In this document: positions 1-8,731 of the stretch, piece after piece
Layout: each line of letters starts with the position of its first letter
How positions within the stretch are numbered: the stretch's first letter is position 1
Assembly (NCBI GenBank): GCA_002163245.1
Contig: MAAL01000194.1
Coordinates: 1-64,000, forward strand
Direction: 5' to 3'
DNA length: 64,000 nucleotides
From: Gammaproteobacteria bacterium 42_54_T18
GTDB lineage: Bacteria > Pseudomonadota > Gammaproteobacteria > Pseudomonadales > Ketobacteraceae
Program-made: the position numbers and the translations under genes
The notes under the pieces: generated by a model
What the model was told of the DNA's origin: nothing
The model's database searches: none
Seen by the model: only the letters and a program-made list of their open reading frames with translations

Positions 1-179
1 CAGCTGAACCTTTTTGATCGAAGAAATTTGTACGATTTGTTCTCGCCACCAATTGATGACGAGCCAGATAAAAACAAACAGTTGTCGATGTTATGAAACT
101 GTGGGACAGCAGTGGTATTCTGTATACTATATACACACGCGACAATCATCGTTAAAACCAAGAAACTCACTTTTTTCAT
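1..179 (-). CDS. Secreted protein, N-terminal part only (runs off window)
   Basis: An open frame starts at ATG 179 and runs to the left edge without a stop (59 codons seen). It opens with Met-Lys-Lys and a hydrophobic stretch (VSFLVLTMIVACVYS), a typical signal peptide. The start codon overlaps the TGA stop of the diguanylate cyclase upstream in an ATGA arrangement, so the two are probably translationally coupled. Too little is visible to name a family. A periplasmic solute-binding protein would fit, because another cyclase in this window (32920-34710) also sits directly before one, but that is inference. Confidence 0.6.
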   Translation of the reverse strand, partial: MKKVSFLVLTMIVACVYSIQNTTAVPQFHNIDNCLFLSGSSSIGGENKSYKFLRSKRFS

Positions 180-1942
180 TTGCTATTCTCAATTAATGAT
201 TCGTTAATATCTCCGGCCACTACGTAGCAATCACGCCCTTTGTCTTTTGCAATATACAACGCCTTATCTGCAGCCTGAATAATCGAAAAAACGTCATATG
301 ACCCAATTAAGTCGCTGCTTGCAACACCCAAACTTGCTGTAAACGATATAGCTTCAACACCGACAATCACTTCAGACTCTCGTATTGCCTGCCAAATTTT
401 TCTCACCATACCAATACACTCTTTCGATGACATATTTGGCAATATAACGGCAAATTCCTCACCCCCATAACGAAATGCCAAATCCGTTTCCCGTGCAAGA
501 ACCGCTGTTAAGATTTTCCCCATTTCTATAAGGCATGTATCTCCAATTTGATGCCCATAGGTATCATTTAAATTTTTAAAAAAATCTATATCTATAATCA
601 CCAGCGTTAATTCACTGTTCGATCGACTCGAATTTTTAAGACCTATATTAATACAATCATTAAAATATTTTCGATTAAATAGCCCCGTCAGCCCATCCGT
701 TATGGCAAGATCAAACAACGCCTGATCTCTGGCTTTAAGTTGTATTCGCATGTCTTCAAACACACGCGCCAATTGATACAATTCATCTCGTGTTTTTATT
801 TCTACCTTGGTATCAAGATCACCACTTGATACACGTTCTGCCGCCGAAATCAATTGAAGCAAAGAGTGTTCAACGCTATAAAATATCCCCATAAACAAAT
901 ACATCGCACCAAAAACTAACACACCAATAGACAATGCTCTTTGCCACTGATCTATCTTTAGATTGTTAATTCTTGCCTGATAACGATACTGTAAATATTC
1001 AATAAGTTGATCTTGAAATTTATACATACTTTCCAACAAACGTTGGCATTCGACCCTATATTCGGCATCTGAAATTTCTAGATCCGGGTCGAGTATAATC
1101 ATATCTTCGGAAAAACCCTGTAGTTGAGATATCACCTCCAACAAAGAAATATCAATCACACCCGTCTGATTTGCTGCTTTGAACCGTTCAAATATCGACG
1201 ACAAATTCTGACTCATGACCAAATAGCTAGCATCGAGCTGGGTGAATATGGAAGAAAAAACTAAAACACTTTGAGAATCCAGGTAACCTTTCTCAAGAAA
1301 ATATGCACCAAAGCTCTCAATTTTTCCAAAACTCTCTAACGGTAGTTGAAGCTCAGTCATTAAAAATGACGCTATATTCAGTGACAGCACATCATCATCA
1401 TTTAACAAACCTGCCTCAGACACGATAAGCATTCCCAACCGATGCGTTTGTACCACCAAATCATTGGCACCACTAAACACACTATAGATGCTATCTCCTT
1501 CCGTTCCCCCATTACGACGCCCTGACACAACAGCCATCGCAAGATTGCTAATCGCTAATTTTATGAGGTTATTCCGAACAATTGATGGCCTACCCTCCAA
1601 TACATCCAACGCTTCGAGCACTGCGGTTTTATGCTTATCGTTATCACTGTCTATTGACGGTTCCGGGTGTAATAACGTTCGTGCTCGATTATTTCTAATC
1701 ACAGCAATATGCCGACTCACTTTCTGGATATCATCTAAACGCTGCACCGCGATTAGTTTTCGCTCCAGCAGCTCTATCTTATGGAAATGTTCTACTGTCT
1801 CATTAATCACGACCAAAATAAGAGGCACAGCAAATAATGCCGTTGCCACAGCAAACTTACTCACGTAGGTTAGCCGACTCATCAACAACACTGCCGGAGA
1901 AAACCACGCCTCCAATACTTTGGAACTAAATTTACCCTTCAT
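176..1942 (-). CDS. Membrane diguanylate cyclase (HAMP-GGDEF)
   Basis: Predicted inner-membrane enzyme making cyclic di-GMP from two GTP. The 588 residues show a transmembrane helix near 25-48, a periplasmic sensory region of about 290 residues with no family I recognise, a second helix near 338-358, a HAMP linker to about 412 and a C-terminal GGDEF domain. The active-site motif is GGEEF (about 493-497), and an RETD product-inhibition site stands five residues before it, so the enzyme looks catalytically competent and feedback-inhibited. Its stop overlaps the start of the secreted protein that follows, which suggests a sensor-partner pair. Confidence 0.9.
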   Translation of the reverse strand: MKGKFSSKVLEAWFSPAVLLMSRLTYVSKFAVATALFAVPLILVVINETVEHFHKIELLERKLIAVQRLDDIQKVSRHIAVIRNNRARTLLHPEPSIDSDNDKHKTAVLEALDVLEGRPSIVRNNLIKLAISNLAMAVVSGRRNGGTEGDSIYSVFSGANDLVVQTHRLGMLIVSEAGLLNDDDVLSLNIASFLMTELQLPLESFGKIESFGAYFLEKGYLDSQSVLVFSSIFTQLDASYLVMSQNLSSIFERFKAANQTGVIDISLLEVISQLQGFSEDMIILDPDLEISDAEYRVECQRLLESMYKFQDQLIEYLQYRYQARINNLKIDQWQRALSIGVLVFGAMYLFMGIFYSVEHSLLQLISAAERVSSGDLDTKVEIKTRDELYQLARVFEDMRIQLKARDQALFDLAITDGLTGLFNRKYFNDCINIGLKNSSRSNSELTLVIIDIDFFKNLNDTYGHQIGDTCLIEMGKILTAVLARETDLAFRYGGEEFAVILPNMSSKECIGMVRKIWQAIRESEVIVGVEAISFTASLGVASSDLIGSYDVFSIIQAADKALYIAKDKGRDCYVVAGDINESLIENSK

Positions 1943-2416
1943 TCATACCAAGTCTTAACCACACCTGCTTCTAGTGGATAAAATACATATTGATGAAAGT
2001 ATAGAAGACCCTATTCGTTTAAGTGAACAATTCGTATTCAGTCCACCTACTTTTACGTTCTTTCTTGTCCTCTACAGCTTCACCTTTCAGGATAGTGATC
2101 TAAAGCCACAAAATCATAGAAAACACCTATAAGTAACAATGACTTACACTGCGTATGGGCGGGAGTTGATGTTTAACCTCAACATTCAAACTGATGAACA
2201 GTTAACGGCATTTGTTCTTAACAATGTCATGCTTAATCCCCTCTAGGGCTTGCAAATTAAGGCCCTAAGTATACGCAAAACCTGAGCAGCACTCATTACT
2301 CCAAATACTTTATGACACCTAATGACTCCCGTAAAAATTGGACATTATAGATAGCTAAGTCTATCCTCGGCGGCCAATAACAAGCAACGTAAGATTGCTA
2401 TACAGAGATAACATCT
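1943..2416. other. Intergenic region between divergent genes
   Basis: This 474-nt spacer must hold the promoters of the cyclase (leftward) and of the DUF4266-DUF3570-apbE cluster (rightward). I found no convincing promoter pair, riboswitch or RNA gene. Only short imperfect inverted repeats are visible, such as AGGGC/GCCCT around 2246-2270. Confidence 0.4.
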
Positions 2417-2647
2417 ATGATACTCCCCAAACAGTTCACGTTAATTGCTATAGCATTTGTTGTACTCGCTTGCAGTGGGTGTAGTTATCAAAAAGTCCAA
2501 GCATGGGAACGAGGAAACCTCGCCAACCCCGTCATGTTACGAGACTCAAATGCTTCTCAAGCCATCTTAGAACAACATACTTATAGCGCTAAAGAATCGA
2601 CCGCTGGTGGATATAGCACAGGAGCGGGTGGTTGTGGTTGCAACTAA
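2417..2647 (+). CDS. DUF4266 small lipoprotein
   Basis: The 76-residue protein has a hydrophobic leader ending in a lipobox-like LACSGC and a core beginning VQAWERGNLANP. It ends in a Gly/Cys-rich tail (GGCGCN). These are the marks of the DUF4266 family, small lipoproteins usually encoded beside DUF3570 and ApbE genes, as here. The function is not established. The terminal cysteines could bind metal or form disulfides (inference). It is first in a tight cluster: its end overlaps the start of the DUF3570 gene. Confidence 0.85.
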   Translation: MILPKQFTLIAIAFVVLACSGCSYQKVQAWERGNLANPVMLRDSNASQAILEQHTYSAKESTAGGYSTGAGGCGCN

Positions 2648-3995
2648 AAAAAACACAACAAAGAAAACAATAGCTAAATCCGATGCACTTAAAGCTCTGA
2701 TGGGAGCGGCCCTTGCGCTGCCCGGTATTTCGGTTGCAGCGGAACAAGGTTATCGCTCGGAAGATATCGAAATTGGTGTTCATCATGCCGAGTACACAGA
2801 ATCCGGTGATCGCATGACGGTTAAAGCTGATCAGTTGTCCATTACCGGGCCTATTGGTCAAAACTTCGAGGGAAATTTTAGCGCTACCCGCGACATTACC
2901 AGCGGCGCATCACCGGTTGTTAACTTTTTGGATGGCAAAGGTAAACCCCATCAGTTTTTAGAAACTGGCGCATCAATTAAAGATCAGCGGGATATTTACG
3001 AAGGCACACTCACACACTACGGTGATAGCAGTCTATCCAGCATTAAATTAGGCACATCCGAAGAAGATGATTACACATCCGATTATTTCAGCCTAAGCCA
3101 CCGCATCGACTTTAATCGTAAACTGTCCAGCTTAACCTTTGGTTATGGTCATAGTGATGATGATGTATGGAATTCCTATAACCCTAGCGTTTTACTCGAA
3201 GAACCTTCCATTTTTAAGACACGCAAAAAAGATGAATTTAATATCAGCTTTGGTCAGGTTATTAATAAAAACACCACGCTACAACTTGCCCTAACCTATG
3301 TTGACAGCAGTGGTTTTTTATCGGATCCGTATAAAAAAACCTTTGTGGTTGATGAGGCTATTTTTGATTTTCGTAAGCTAAATGTCGATATTTCGGGGAT
3401 ATTTCGCTTTTTGGTAGATTCAGGTGTTATTCGATATTTAAATAATTCAGGCATTACAAAAATACTCAATGAATCACCGTTAATTTCCATCCCGTTTCTA
3501 TCTGAAAACGTTTTAGGTGTCACTAAGGACGACCGTCCAGAAAAGCGCGAACAGTGGATTTCATTATTACGCCTAAGCCACTACTTCAAAAGCACTAACT
3601 CTGCATTACATACGGATTATCGATACTCCGACGATAGCTGGGGCGCGTATTCTCACACACTAGAATTCAAATGGAATATCGGCTTGGGTCTTGGTTGGCA
3701 GATTTCTCCTGGCGTTCGATTTTACTCGCAGCATAGTGCCTTTTTTTACGACACATTTTTTGAAACTATTCCTGATCACGGTTATGTGAGTAGTGATTAT
3801 CGCCTTGCAGGATTTGGTGCCTTTTCTAAAAAATTGGAAATATCAAAAGAATTTGGTCGTGACTTTACTGTCTATCTTCATTATGAAGAATACGAACGTA
3901 AATATGATTACGAACAAGGCGGGCAAACAAATGGAGACCCATTAGATGATTTCGAATTTACCGCCTTTAGTGTAAGTTTTGATGTGCGCTTCTAA
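2634..3995 (+). CDS. DUF3570 outer-membrane-like protein
   Basis: About 453 residues: a Lys-rich N-terminus, a hydrophobic signal-like stretch (ALMGAALALPGISVAA), then alternating polar/aromatic segments and a terminal phenylalanine (FSVSFDVRF). This is the pattern of an outer-membrane beta barrel and of the DUF3570 family. The frame is open from GTG 2607, but AGGAG at 2620-2624 lies nine nt before GTG 2634, which I take as the start; 2628 is the alternative. It overlaps the DUF4266 gene at its start and apbE at its end, suggesting translational coupling. Its cargo or role is unknown. Confidence 0.8.
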   Translation: MVATKKNTTKKTIAKSDALKALMGAALALPGISVAAEQGYRSEDIEIGVHHAEYTESGDRMTVKADQLSITGPIGQNFEGNFSATRDITSGASPVVNFLDGKGKPHQFLETGASIKDQRDIYEGTLTHYGDSSLSSIKLGTSEEDDYTSDYFSLSHRIDFNRKLSSLTFGYGHSDDDVWNSYNPSVLLEEPSIFKTRKKDEFNISFGQVINKNTTLQLALTYVDSSGFLSDPYKKTFVVDEAIFDFRKLNVDISGIFRFLVDSGVIRYLNNSGITKILNESPLISIPFLSENVLGVTKDDRPEKREQWISLLRLSHYFKSTNSALHTDYRYSDDSWGAYSHTLEFKWNIGLGLGWQISPGVRFYSQHSAFFYDTFFETIPDHGYVSSDYRLAGFGAFSKKLEISKEFGRDFTVYLHYEEYERKYDYEQGGQTNGDPLDDFEFTAFSVSFDVRF

Positions 3996-4884
3996 AACAC
4001 AACACAATCCCAGTCATTTTGATTTTAAAGCGATGGGCTCTCCCTGCACAATCACGGTTTATGCCTATGATGCATTAGACGCTATTAACGTGATACAAAA
4101 GGCAACGGCTGAAGTTCATCGTTTAGAAAATAAATTCTCACGTTATATAAAAAACAATACGTTGTATCACGTCAACCAAGCCGCCAAAAAAGGGGGTTAT
4201 ATTGATGTCGACGATGAGTTTATCTCGTTACTAAATTATGCGGATACCTGCTACCAACAAAGCAACGGTTTATTTGATATTACGGCAGGTGCGTTACGCC
4301 ACGTATGGAACTTTTCTCAACCCAGCAACTCCGCTTCAAACAACCTTCCCACCGATACCGACATTAATGATGCGTTACAACGCATCGGCTGGCAACATGT
4401 AAAAATCGACAACAATCGCGTACACTTTTTAATACCCAATATGGCGTTGGATTTTGGTGGCATTGTCAAAGAATATGCCGCAGACAGTGCAGCTAATATC
4501 TGTGGAAGTCTCGGCGTTCAACACGGCCTTATTAACTTGGGGGGGGATATTAAAGCCATCGGCCCACACCCTAATGATAACCCCTGGCAAATCAATATCC
4601 GTGACGCTCGCAATCCAGGTCAACATAAAGGGGGGATTAAGTTATACAACGAAGGTTTAGCGACAAGTGGTGATTACGAGCGGTTTTTCCAAATTGACGG
4701 CCAACGTTATAGCCATATTTTATCACCCAAAACTGGTTGGCCAGTAAAAGGGTTAACCTCTGTAACGGTAAAAGCACCGCAGTGTGTTATTGCTGGATCA
4801 GCCTGCACCATCGCTATGTTAATGGAACATGATGGTATCGATTGGCTTAATGGACTGGGAGTGGAATGCTTGTGGCAAGACTAA
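3982..4884 (+). CDS. apbE: FAD:protein FMN transferase (ApbE)
   Basis: ApbE enzymes attach FMN from FAD to threonine or serine of redox proteins. The sequence has the family opening FKAMGSPCTITVYA, the central MALDFGGIVKEYAAD region, the LINLGGDIKAIG motif and ATSGDYERFF followed by SHILSPKTGWPV. At 300 residues it is somewhat short and has no signal peptide or lipobox, so its compartment is uncertain. ATG 3982 overlaps the end of the DUF3570 gene by 14 nt; the TTG just before it is less likely. No protein with a canonical flavinylation motif is obvious nearby, so the substrate is unknown. Confidence 0.9.
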   Translation: MCASKTQHNPSHFDFKAMGSPCTITVYAYDALDAINVIQKATAEVHRLENKFSRYIKNNTLYHVNQAAKKGGYIDVDDEFISLLNYADTCYQQSNGLFDITAGALRHVWNFSQPSNSASNNLPTDTDINDALQRIGWQHVKIDNNRVHFLIPNMALDFGGIVKEYAADSAANICGSLGVQHGLINLGGDIKAIGPHPNDNPWQINIRDARNPGQHKGGIKLYNEGLATSGDYERFFQIDGQRYSHILSPKTGWPVKGLTSVTVKAPQCVIAGSACTIAMLMEHDGIDWLNGLGVECLWQD

Positions 4885-5031
4885 ATAGTGGCAAGATTAA
4901 ACGAAGGCAATAAAAAACGGTAAATCGCTTGATCAATGTCATGTTCCAACATTAATCTCACCACTTACCGTCTCTACTAGCGCTAGTGACTGACGCCACT
5001 CATGCTATAAACGTAAAATTGTTATCGCAAT

Positions 5032-5649
5032 TTAAACAATTGCCAACAATTCAACATCAAATACTAATGTTGCGAATGGGCCAATGGCACCACCAGCACC
5101 TTGCTCACCGTAAGCAAGACCGTAAGGTACGGTTAAACGCCACTTTGAACCTACAGGCATTAGCTGCAATGCTTCAGTCCAACCAGCGATAACGCCGTTT
5201 ACTGGAAACTCAGCAGGCTCACCACGATCGTAAGAGCTATCAAATACTGTACCGTCTAACAATGTACCGTGGTAATGCGTACGAACAGTAGAAGCAGCAA
5301 CAGGCTTCTCACCGTCACCAGCTGTTAGAATTTCGTACTGCAGACCAGACTCAAGTACAACAACACCGTCTTTCTTAGCGTTTTCAGCAAGGAAAACTTC
5401 ACCGGCTTCTGTTTGACCTTTAGACGCCTCAGCTTGCTTCGCTTGCATAACTTCACTAATTTCACGGAATGCCGCATCTAGGTCAGCAGGATCAACGGCC
5501 AATGGCTGGTCGTTTAATGCATCGGCTAGGCCTGTAAGCACATCATCAATAACCATTCCATCAAATGGATTTTGCTTTAGTTGATCACCCATTTGGCGAC
5601 CAATACCGTAGCTTACGCGCGCCTCGGAAGTTGTATATTTTTCAGACAT
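5032..5649 (-). CDS. fklB: FKBP-type peptidyl-prolyl isomerase, FklB-like
   Basis: A 205-residue two-domain FKBP22-type isomerase that catalyses prolyl cis-trans isomerisation. The N-terminal dimerisation domain (about 1-85) opens with SEARVSYGIGRQMGDQL, as in FklB/FkpA. The C-terminal FKBP domain includes VRTHYHGTLLDGTVFDSS, VIAGWTEALQLMPVG and PYGLAYGEQG. There is no signal peptide, so it should be cytoplasmic, like FklB and unlike FkpA. The ATG at 5649 is preceded by GAGAGA and gives the family-like start; an ATG four codons upstream is less likely. Confidence 0.92.
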   Translation of the reverse strand: MSEKYTTSEARVSYGIGRQMGDQLKQNPFDGMVIDDVLTGLADALNDQPLAVDPADLDAAFREISEVMQAKQAEASKGQTEAGEVFLAENAKKDGVVVLESGLQYEILTAGDGEKPVAASTVRTHYHGTLLDGTVFDSSYDRGEPAEFPVNGVIAGWTEALQLMPVGSKWRLTVPYGLAYGEQGAGGAIGPFATLVFDVELLAIV

Positions 5650-5784
5650 ATTATCTCTCAATGTATCTAATTGTATTGTATAAATGATTCGTAAGGGTGT
5701 TACTCAACGTGCAGAACAGAGCCTGGAACGCATTCTATCACCCATAAAGCGTTTTTACACATCGGGATTAGGGATACGGTAAAC

Positions 5785-6456
5785 CTATGGCTTTTGGCCA
5801 AACAAAACCACGTCACTCTCTACATGCCACTGGGGATATTTGACCATAACATCCGTAAACCGTGAAGATTTCAACAGTTCAGCCAGCCAGATTTGTACCT
5901 TTGGATAGGGCGCTTGGTCAAACCACGATTTATCAACATGGGCAAACTGACGAATAAAAGGAAATATTGCAACATCTGCCAGGCTAAGCTTCTCCGCCAT
6001 AAGATATGAATAAGCACTTAACCGCGCCTCTAACTCGGCAATAAATACCTCTGCTTGCTCTCGATAATAGCTAGCTGAATGCTCGGGGAAGCGATCTGCA
6101 TACTTATAATGATCCAACCAATGTTTAAACTGCCCGTCGTTTTGGCCAATAAGTACCATTGTCGCCTTACCTTTTAAAAGCCATCCCTCTGGGTCAGATT
6201 GCTCTAACGCCCACAACATAATGTCTAAACTTTCATCAATCACCTGCCCCTCAGGCGTTACCAGTACAGGTACTGTTGCTTTTGGAGAAAGTTCTCGTAG
6301 ATCCGCCGGTTTATCCCTCAACACCACTTCTCGGAGCGCTACTTGTATGCCACTACTATAAAGTGCCAACCTTGCCCGCATGGCATAAGGACAGCGCCGA
6401 AACGAGTAAAGCAGCGGATGACCGTTTGTTAGCGGCTCATTCATTGATTTGGGCAT
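5785..6456 (-). CDS. Glutathione S-transferase family protein
   Basis: The 223-residue protein has an N-terminal thioredoxin-like domain with a CPYA motif (FRRCPYAMRARLAL), cis-proline ATVPVL and the ESLDIM glutathione-contact segment. An all-helical C-terminal domain with SLADVAIFPF follows. A cysteine-type active site fits glutaredoxin-2-like or omega-like GSTs that reduce or deglutathionylate, rather than classic conjugating enzymes (inference from the motif). It has its own spacer from fklB, so I see no clear operon. Confidence 0.88.
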   Translation of the reverse strand: MPKSMNEPLTNGHPLLYSFRRCPYAMRARLALYSSGIQVALREVVLRDKPADLRELSPKATVPVLVTPEGQVIDESLDIMLWALEQSDPEGWLLKGKATMVLIGQNDGQFKHWLDHYKYADRFPEHSASYYREQAEVFIAELEARLSAYSYLMAEKLSLADVAIFPFIRQFAHVDKSWFDQAPYPKVQIWLAELLKSSRFTDVMVKYPQWHVESDVVLFGQKP

Positions 6457-6567
6457 TTGCTATACATTACCTTGTACTTGTAACCAATAAGAGATTCTGA
6501 AACCATAGAAATGAACGGGGCGATATACTACTCTATTGGCATACCCCTTAGAAGCAGCCTCATCATT

Positions 6568-7017
6568 ATGAAGGAAACTCTACATTATTGCCTAATCAGC
6601 CTTGGATGGATCTGTGTCGTATTAGGCGTAGTGGGTATATTTCTTCCCTTGCTACCCACAACACCTTTTATTTTATTGGCGGCTTGGTGCTTTGCAAAAT
6701 CTTCCCCTCGATTCCACCGCTGGCTTACTTCTCACCCCAAGCTGGGGCCCATTATTCATACATGGCAAAGCGGTGAAGGTATTTCTCGCAGCCTCAGAAA
6801 CCGCGTATTAGCGGTGATGTGGGCAAGTATGTTGTTGTCGATGTGGATTATCGGTAAATGGTGGTCTATCGCGCTGCTAAGCAGCATCGGTATAGCGGTG
6901 AGTATTTATATATGGCGGCAGCCTATCATTGTGCCAGCACCCCTTACATCAGCCAAGACGACTAAAGACATTGATAATAGTGAAAGCATCACGCTCGCTC
7001 AACAAGGCGAGAAATAG
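6568..7017 (+). CDS. YbaN/DUF454 inner-membrane protein
   Basis: About 149 residues with three or four hydrophobic segments. The family signature is clear: LGWICVVLGVVGIFLPLLPTT followed by AAWCFAKSSPRFHRWL. Function is unknown; E. coli YbaN is the reference member. I prefer ATG 6568 by family alignment, although the frame is open from ATG 6511; neither has a strong ribosome-binding site. Its last 29 nt overlap the convergent GST-like gene. Confidence 0.88.
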   Translation: MKETLHYCLISLGWICVVLGVVGIFLPLLPTTPFILLAAWCFAKSSPRFHRWLTSHPKLGPIIHTWQSGEGISRSLRNRVLAVMWASMLLSMWIIGKWWSIALLSSIGIAVSIYIWRQPIIVPAPLTSAKTTKDIDNSESITLAQQGEK

Positions 7018-7792
7018 AACTTCCTTGAATGTGCCGAAATAAACGGTAAGAAGCACAAAAAATCAGTAACGTCATCGGCTCAAACTTAGTGATTGCGGTA
7101 CGGTAAGACTCACGTTTTTTCATGGATTTTAACCAACGTCGAATTCGCTTACGTTGTTGCAATGGATAACCCATTTGCTGCAAGCGATAGATGTTGGGAA
7201 ACAATGATAAATCAGCCAACTGCACATCCCCCCCCAGCAAATACTCATCGGAGGTCAACTGATCTTCAACCACATCCAAGATGACCTCTACCGATCGAAA
7301 TGCTGACAGTAATTGCTCATCATCATACCGGCCTCTTTCAGACAACGTCTTATGAAACCACACCAGTTTTTTATCTTTCTGCTGCTTTTCAAATTCCACC
7401 ATCTGTTGCTGAGTTTTACGTACTAATGGTTTAAATAAAAATTCGTAATACAAATACTTTGAATATCCATGTAAATCTGATGCTAATGTCATTAATGTTT
7501 TCTGTGCATCCAATCGCTCTGCCGTCATTGGCTGAAAACGCTTGCCACCATAAGTATCATCCAGATAAATCAGTATCTCATTGGATTCAACCACAACATT
7601 GCAGTCATCCTCCAGCGCTGGCAATAACCCCTTCGGATTAATTGCCAGGTAAACCTCATTGATATGCTCCTGTTTAAGCATATCCACAAGATGACTGGTA
7701 TAGGATAAATCTAATTCTGCAAGTAATAACCTTACACGCTGAGAGGCTGTTGATATTGCTCCATGATATAAATGTAAATCCTGTTGCGACAC
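6989..7792 (-). CDS. GST-fold protein with C-terminal hydrophobic tail
   Basis: 267 residues. The N-terminal thioredoxin-like domain has a serine-type site (YHGAISTASQRVRLLLAELDL), the NPKGLLPALEDD cis-proline and the ESNEILIYLDDTY segment; the helical C-terminal domain includes VQLADLSLFPNIYRL. A hydrophobic stretch (MTLLIFCASYRLF) near the C-terminus is unusual and may contact a membrane. The start is GTG 7792, preceded by AGGAAG at good spacing; no other start in this frame is as well supported. It follows the SDR gene by 43 nt on the same strand, so the two probably form an operon. Confidence 0.82.
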   Translation of the reverse strand: MSQQDLHLYHGAISTASQRVRLLLAELDLSYTSHLVDMLKQEHINEVYLAINPKGLLPALEDDCNVVVESNEILIYLDDTYGGKRFQPMTAERLDAQKTLMTLASDLHGYSKYLYYEFLFKPLVRKTQQQMVEFEKQQKDKKLVWFHKTLSERGRYDDEQLLSAFRSVEVILDVVEDQLTSDEYLLGGDVQLADLSLFPNIYRLQQMGYPLQQRKRIRRWLKSMKKRESYRTAITKFEPMTLLIFCASYRLFRHIQGSSISRLVERA

Positions 7793-7835
7793 GATACTTC
7801 CTATAAAAACTATCCGAATGAACAAATAAGATATA

Positions 7836-8591
7836 TTAACGGTCGGATAAAAAGCCTAATTTCTGAAACACCCGTTCAGGTAACCAACGTACCACCCACA
7901 TAACAATCCACCAGTACCCAGGAATGTAGTGCACATAACGGCGACTTTCAAATGCTTGAACAATTTTTTTCGCTGCCGTATCTACCGTCGAAAAAGAAAA
8001 GTTCTTTTCATGATCAACCGTCATCGGAGAGTCCACTGGACCCAACTTAAACGTATACACCTCTAATCCAGAGCCCCACCTCACTGATCGCAACCCTTGT
8101 AAGTATATATTTAACGCACCTTTAGCAGCACCGTAGGTATAGTTTCGAGGGCGCCCTCTATCTCCAGCGACACTCGTAATCACACCAATCTTTCCTGAAG
8201 GCTGATTTGCCATCAATTCAGTAAGTGTCACCAATTGTGCAACAACCGACGTTAAATTAACCTCAATAACGGATAACGCTTCTTCAATATTTTTTTCGCT
8301 TACTAACTGATCCCCAATAACTCCATGGGCTATTAACACGCAATCAAACGACCCCATCTGCTCATAGGCCTTACGAATGCACAACTCCGTTGCAGGCAAA
8401 TCAACAAAATCCACGCTATCAGTACCAACAACCACCTCTCCAAGCCGCTCTAACAAGCCCTTAACAGCTTCCTTACGACGACCTATTAAATATATGCGAT
8501 GTGGCTGCCCTGCCGTAGACGCCTCCCCGTAAAGCTCAGCTATTCGTCCTGCCACCGCCGACGTGGCTCCTAGTATTAAAATTGTCGACAT
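7836..8591 (-). CDS. Short-chain dehydrogenase/reductase
   Basis: A 251-residue SDR with an N-terminal nucleotide-binding motif GATSAVAGRIAELY, the LIAHGVIGD strand (NAG-equivalent), catalytic serine in VITSVAGDRGRP and the YTYGAAK active-site Tyr-Lys. The C-terminal hydrophobic WWIVMWVVRWLP suggests membrane association. The pattern resembles DprE2-like reductases that work on prenyl-phosphate sugars, but substrate assignment is a guess. It heads a probable two-gene operon with the GST-like gene and is divergent from aapJ. Confidence 0.88.
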   Translation of the reverse strand: MSTILILGATSAVAGRIAELYGEASTAGQPHRIYLIGRRKEAVKGLLERLGEVVVGTDSVDFVDLPATELCIRKAYEQMGSFDCVLIAHGVIGDQLVSEKNIEEALSVIEVNLTSVVAQLVTLTELMANQPSGKIGVITSVAGDRGRPRNYTYGAAKGALNIYLQGLRSVRWGSGLEVYTFKLGPVDSPMTVDHEKNFSFSTVDTAAKKIVQAFESRRYVHYIPGYWWIVMWVVRWLPERVFQKLGFLSDR

Positions 8592-8731
8592 AACCGCCTA
8601 TCACCTATACGTTGCTATTGTATTGTTAAAGAGTTATCACTTCAGAAGAATCTTTCGAGATTATTGTCTTCACTTCCCTACCTGCGGTAAAGTGTTTTCC
8701 ACATGATCGATCAAAAAACAAGGCTCCCCTA

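Noticed and set aside
14-196. Short plus-strand frame at the left edge
   Set aside because: It lies opposite a better-supported minus-strand gene with a signal peptide and coupled start.
1943-2416. c-di-GMP riboswitch before the DUF4266 gene
   Set aside because: No conserved aptamer sequence elements are present, only short imperfect hairpins.
2590-2644. STGAGG in the DUF4266 tail as an ApbE flavinylation site
   Set aside because: Known acceptor motifs have Ser/Thr right after Gly-Ala; here Gly follows, and the upstream acidic residue is missing.
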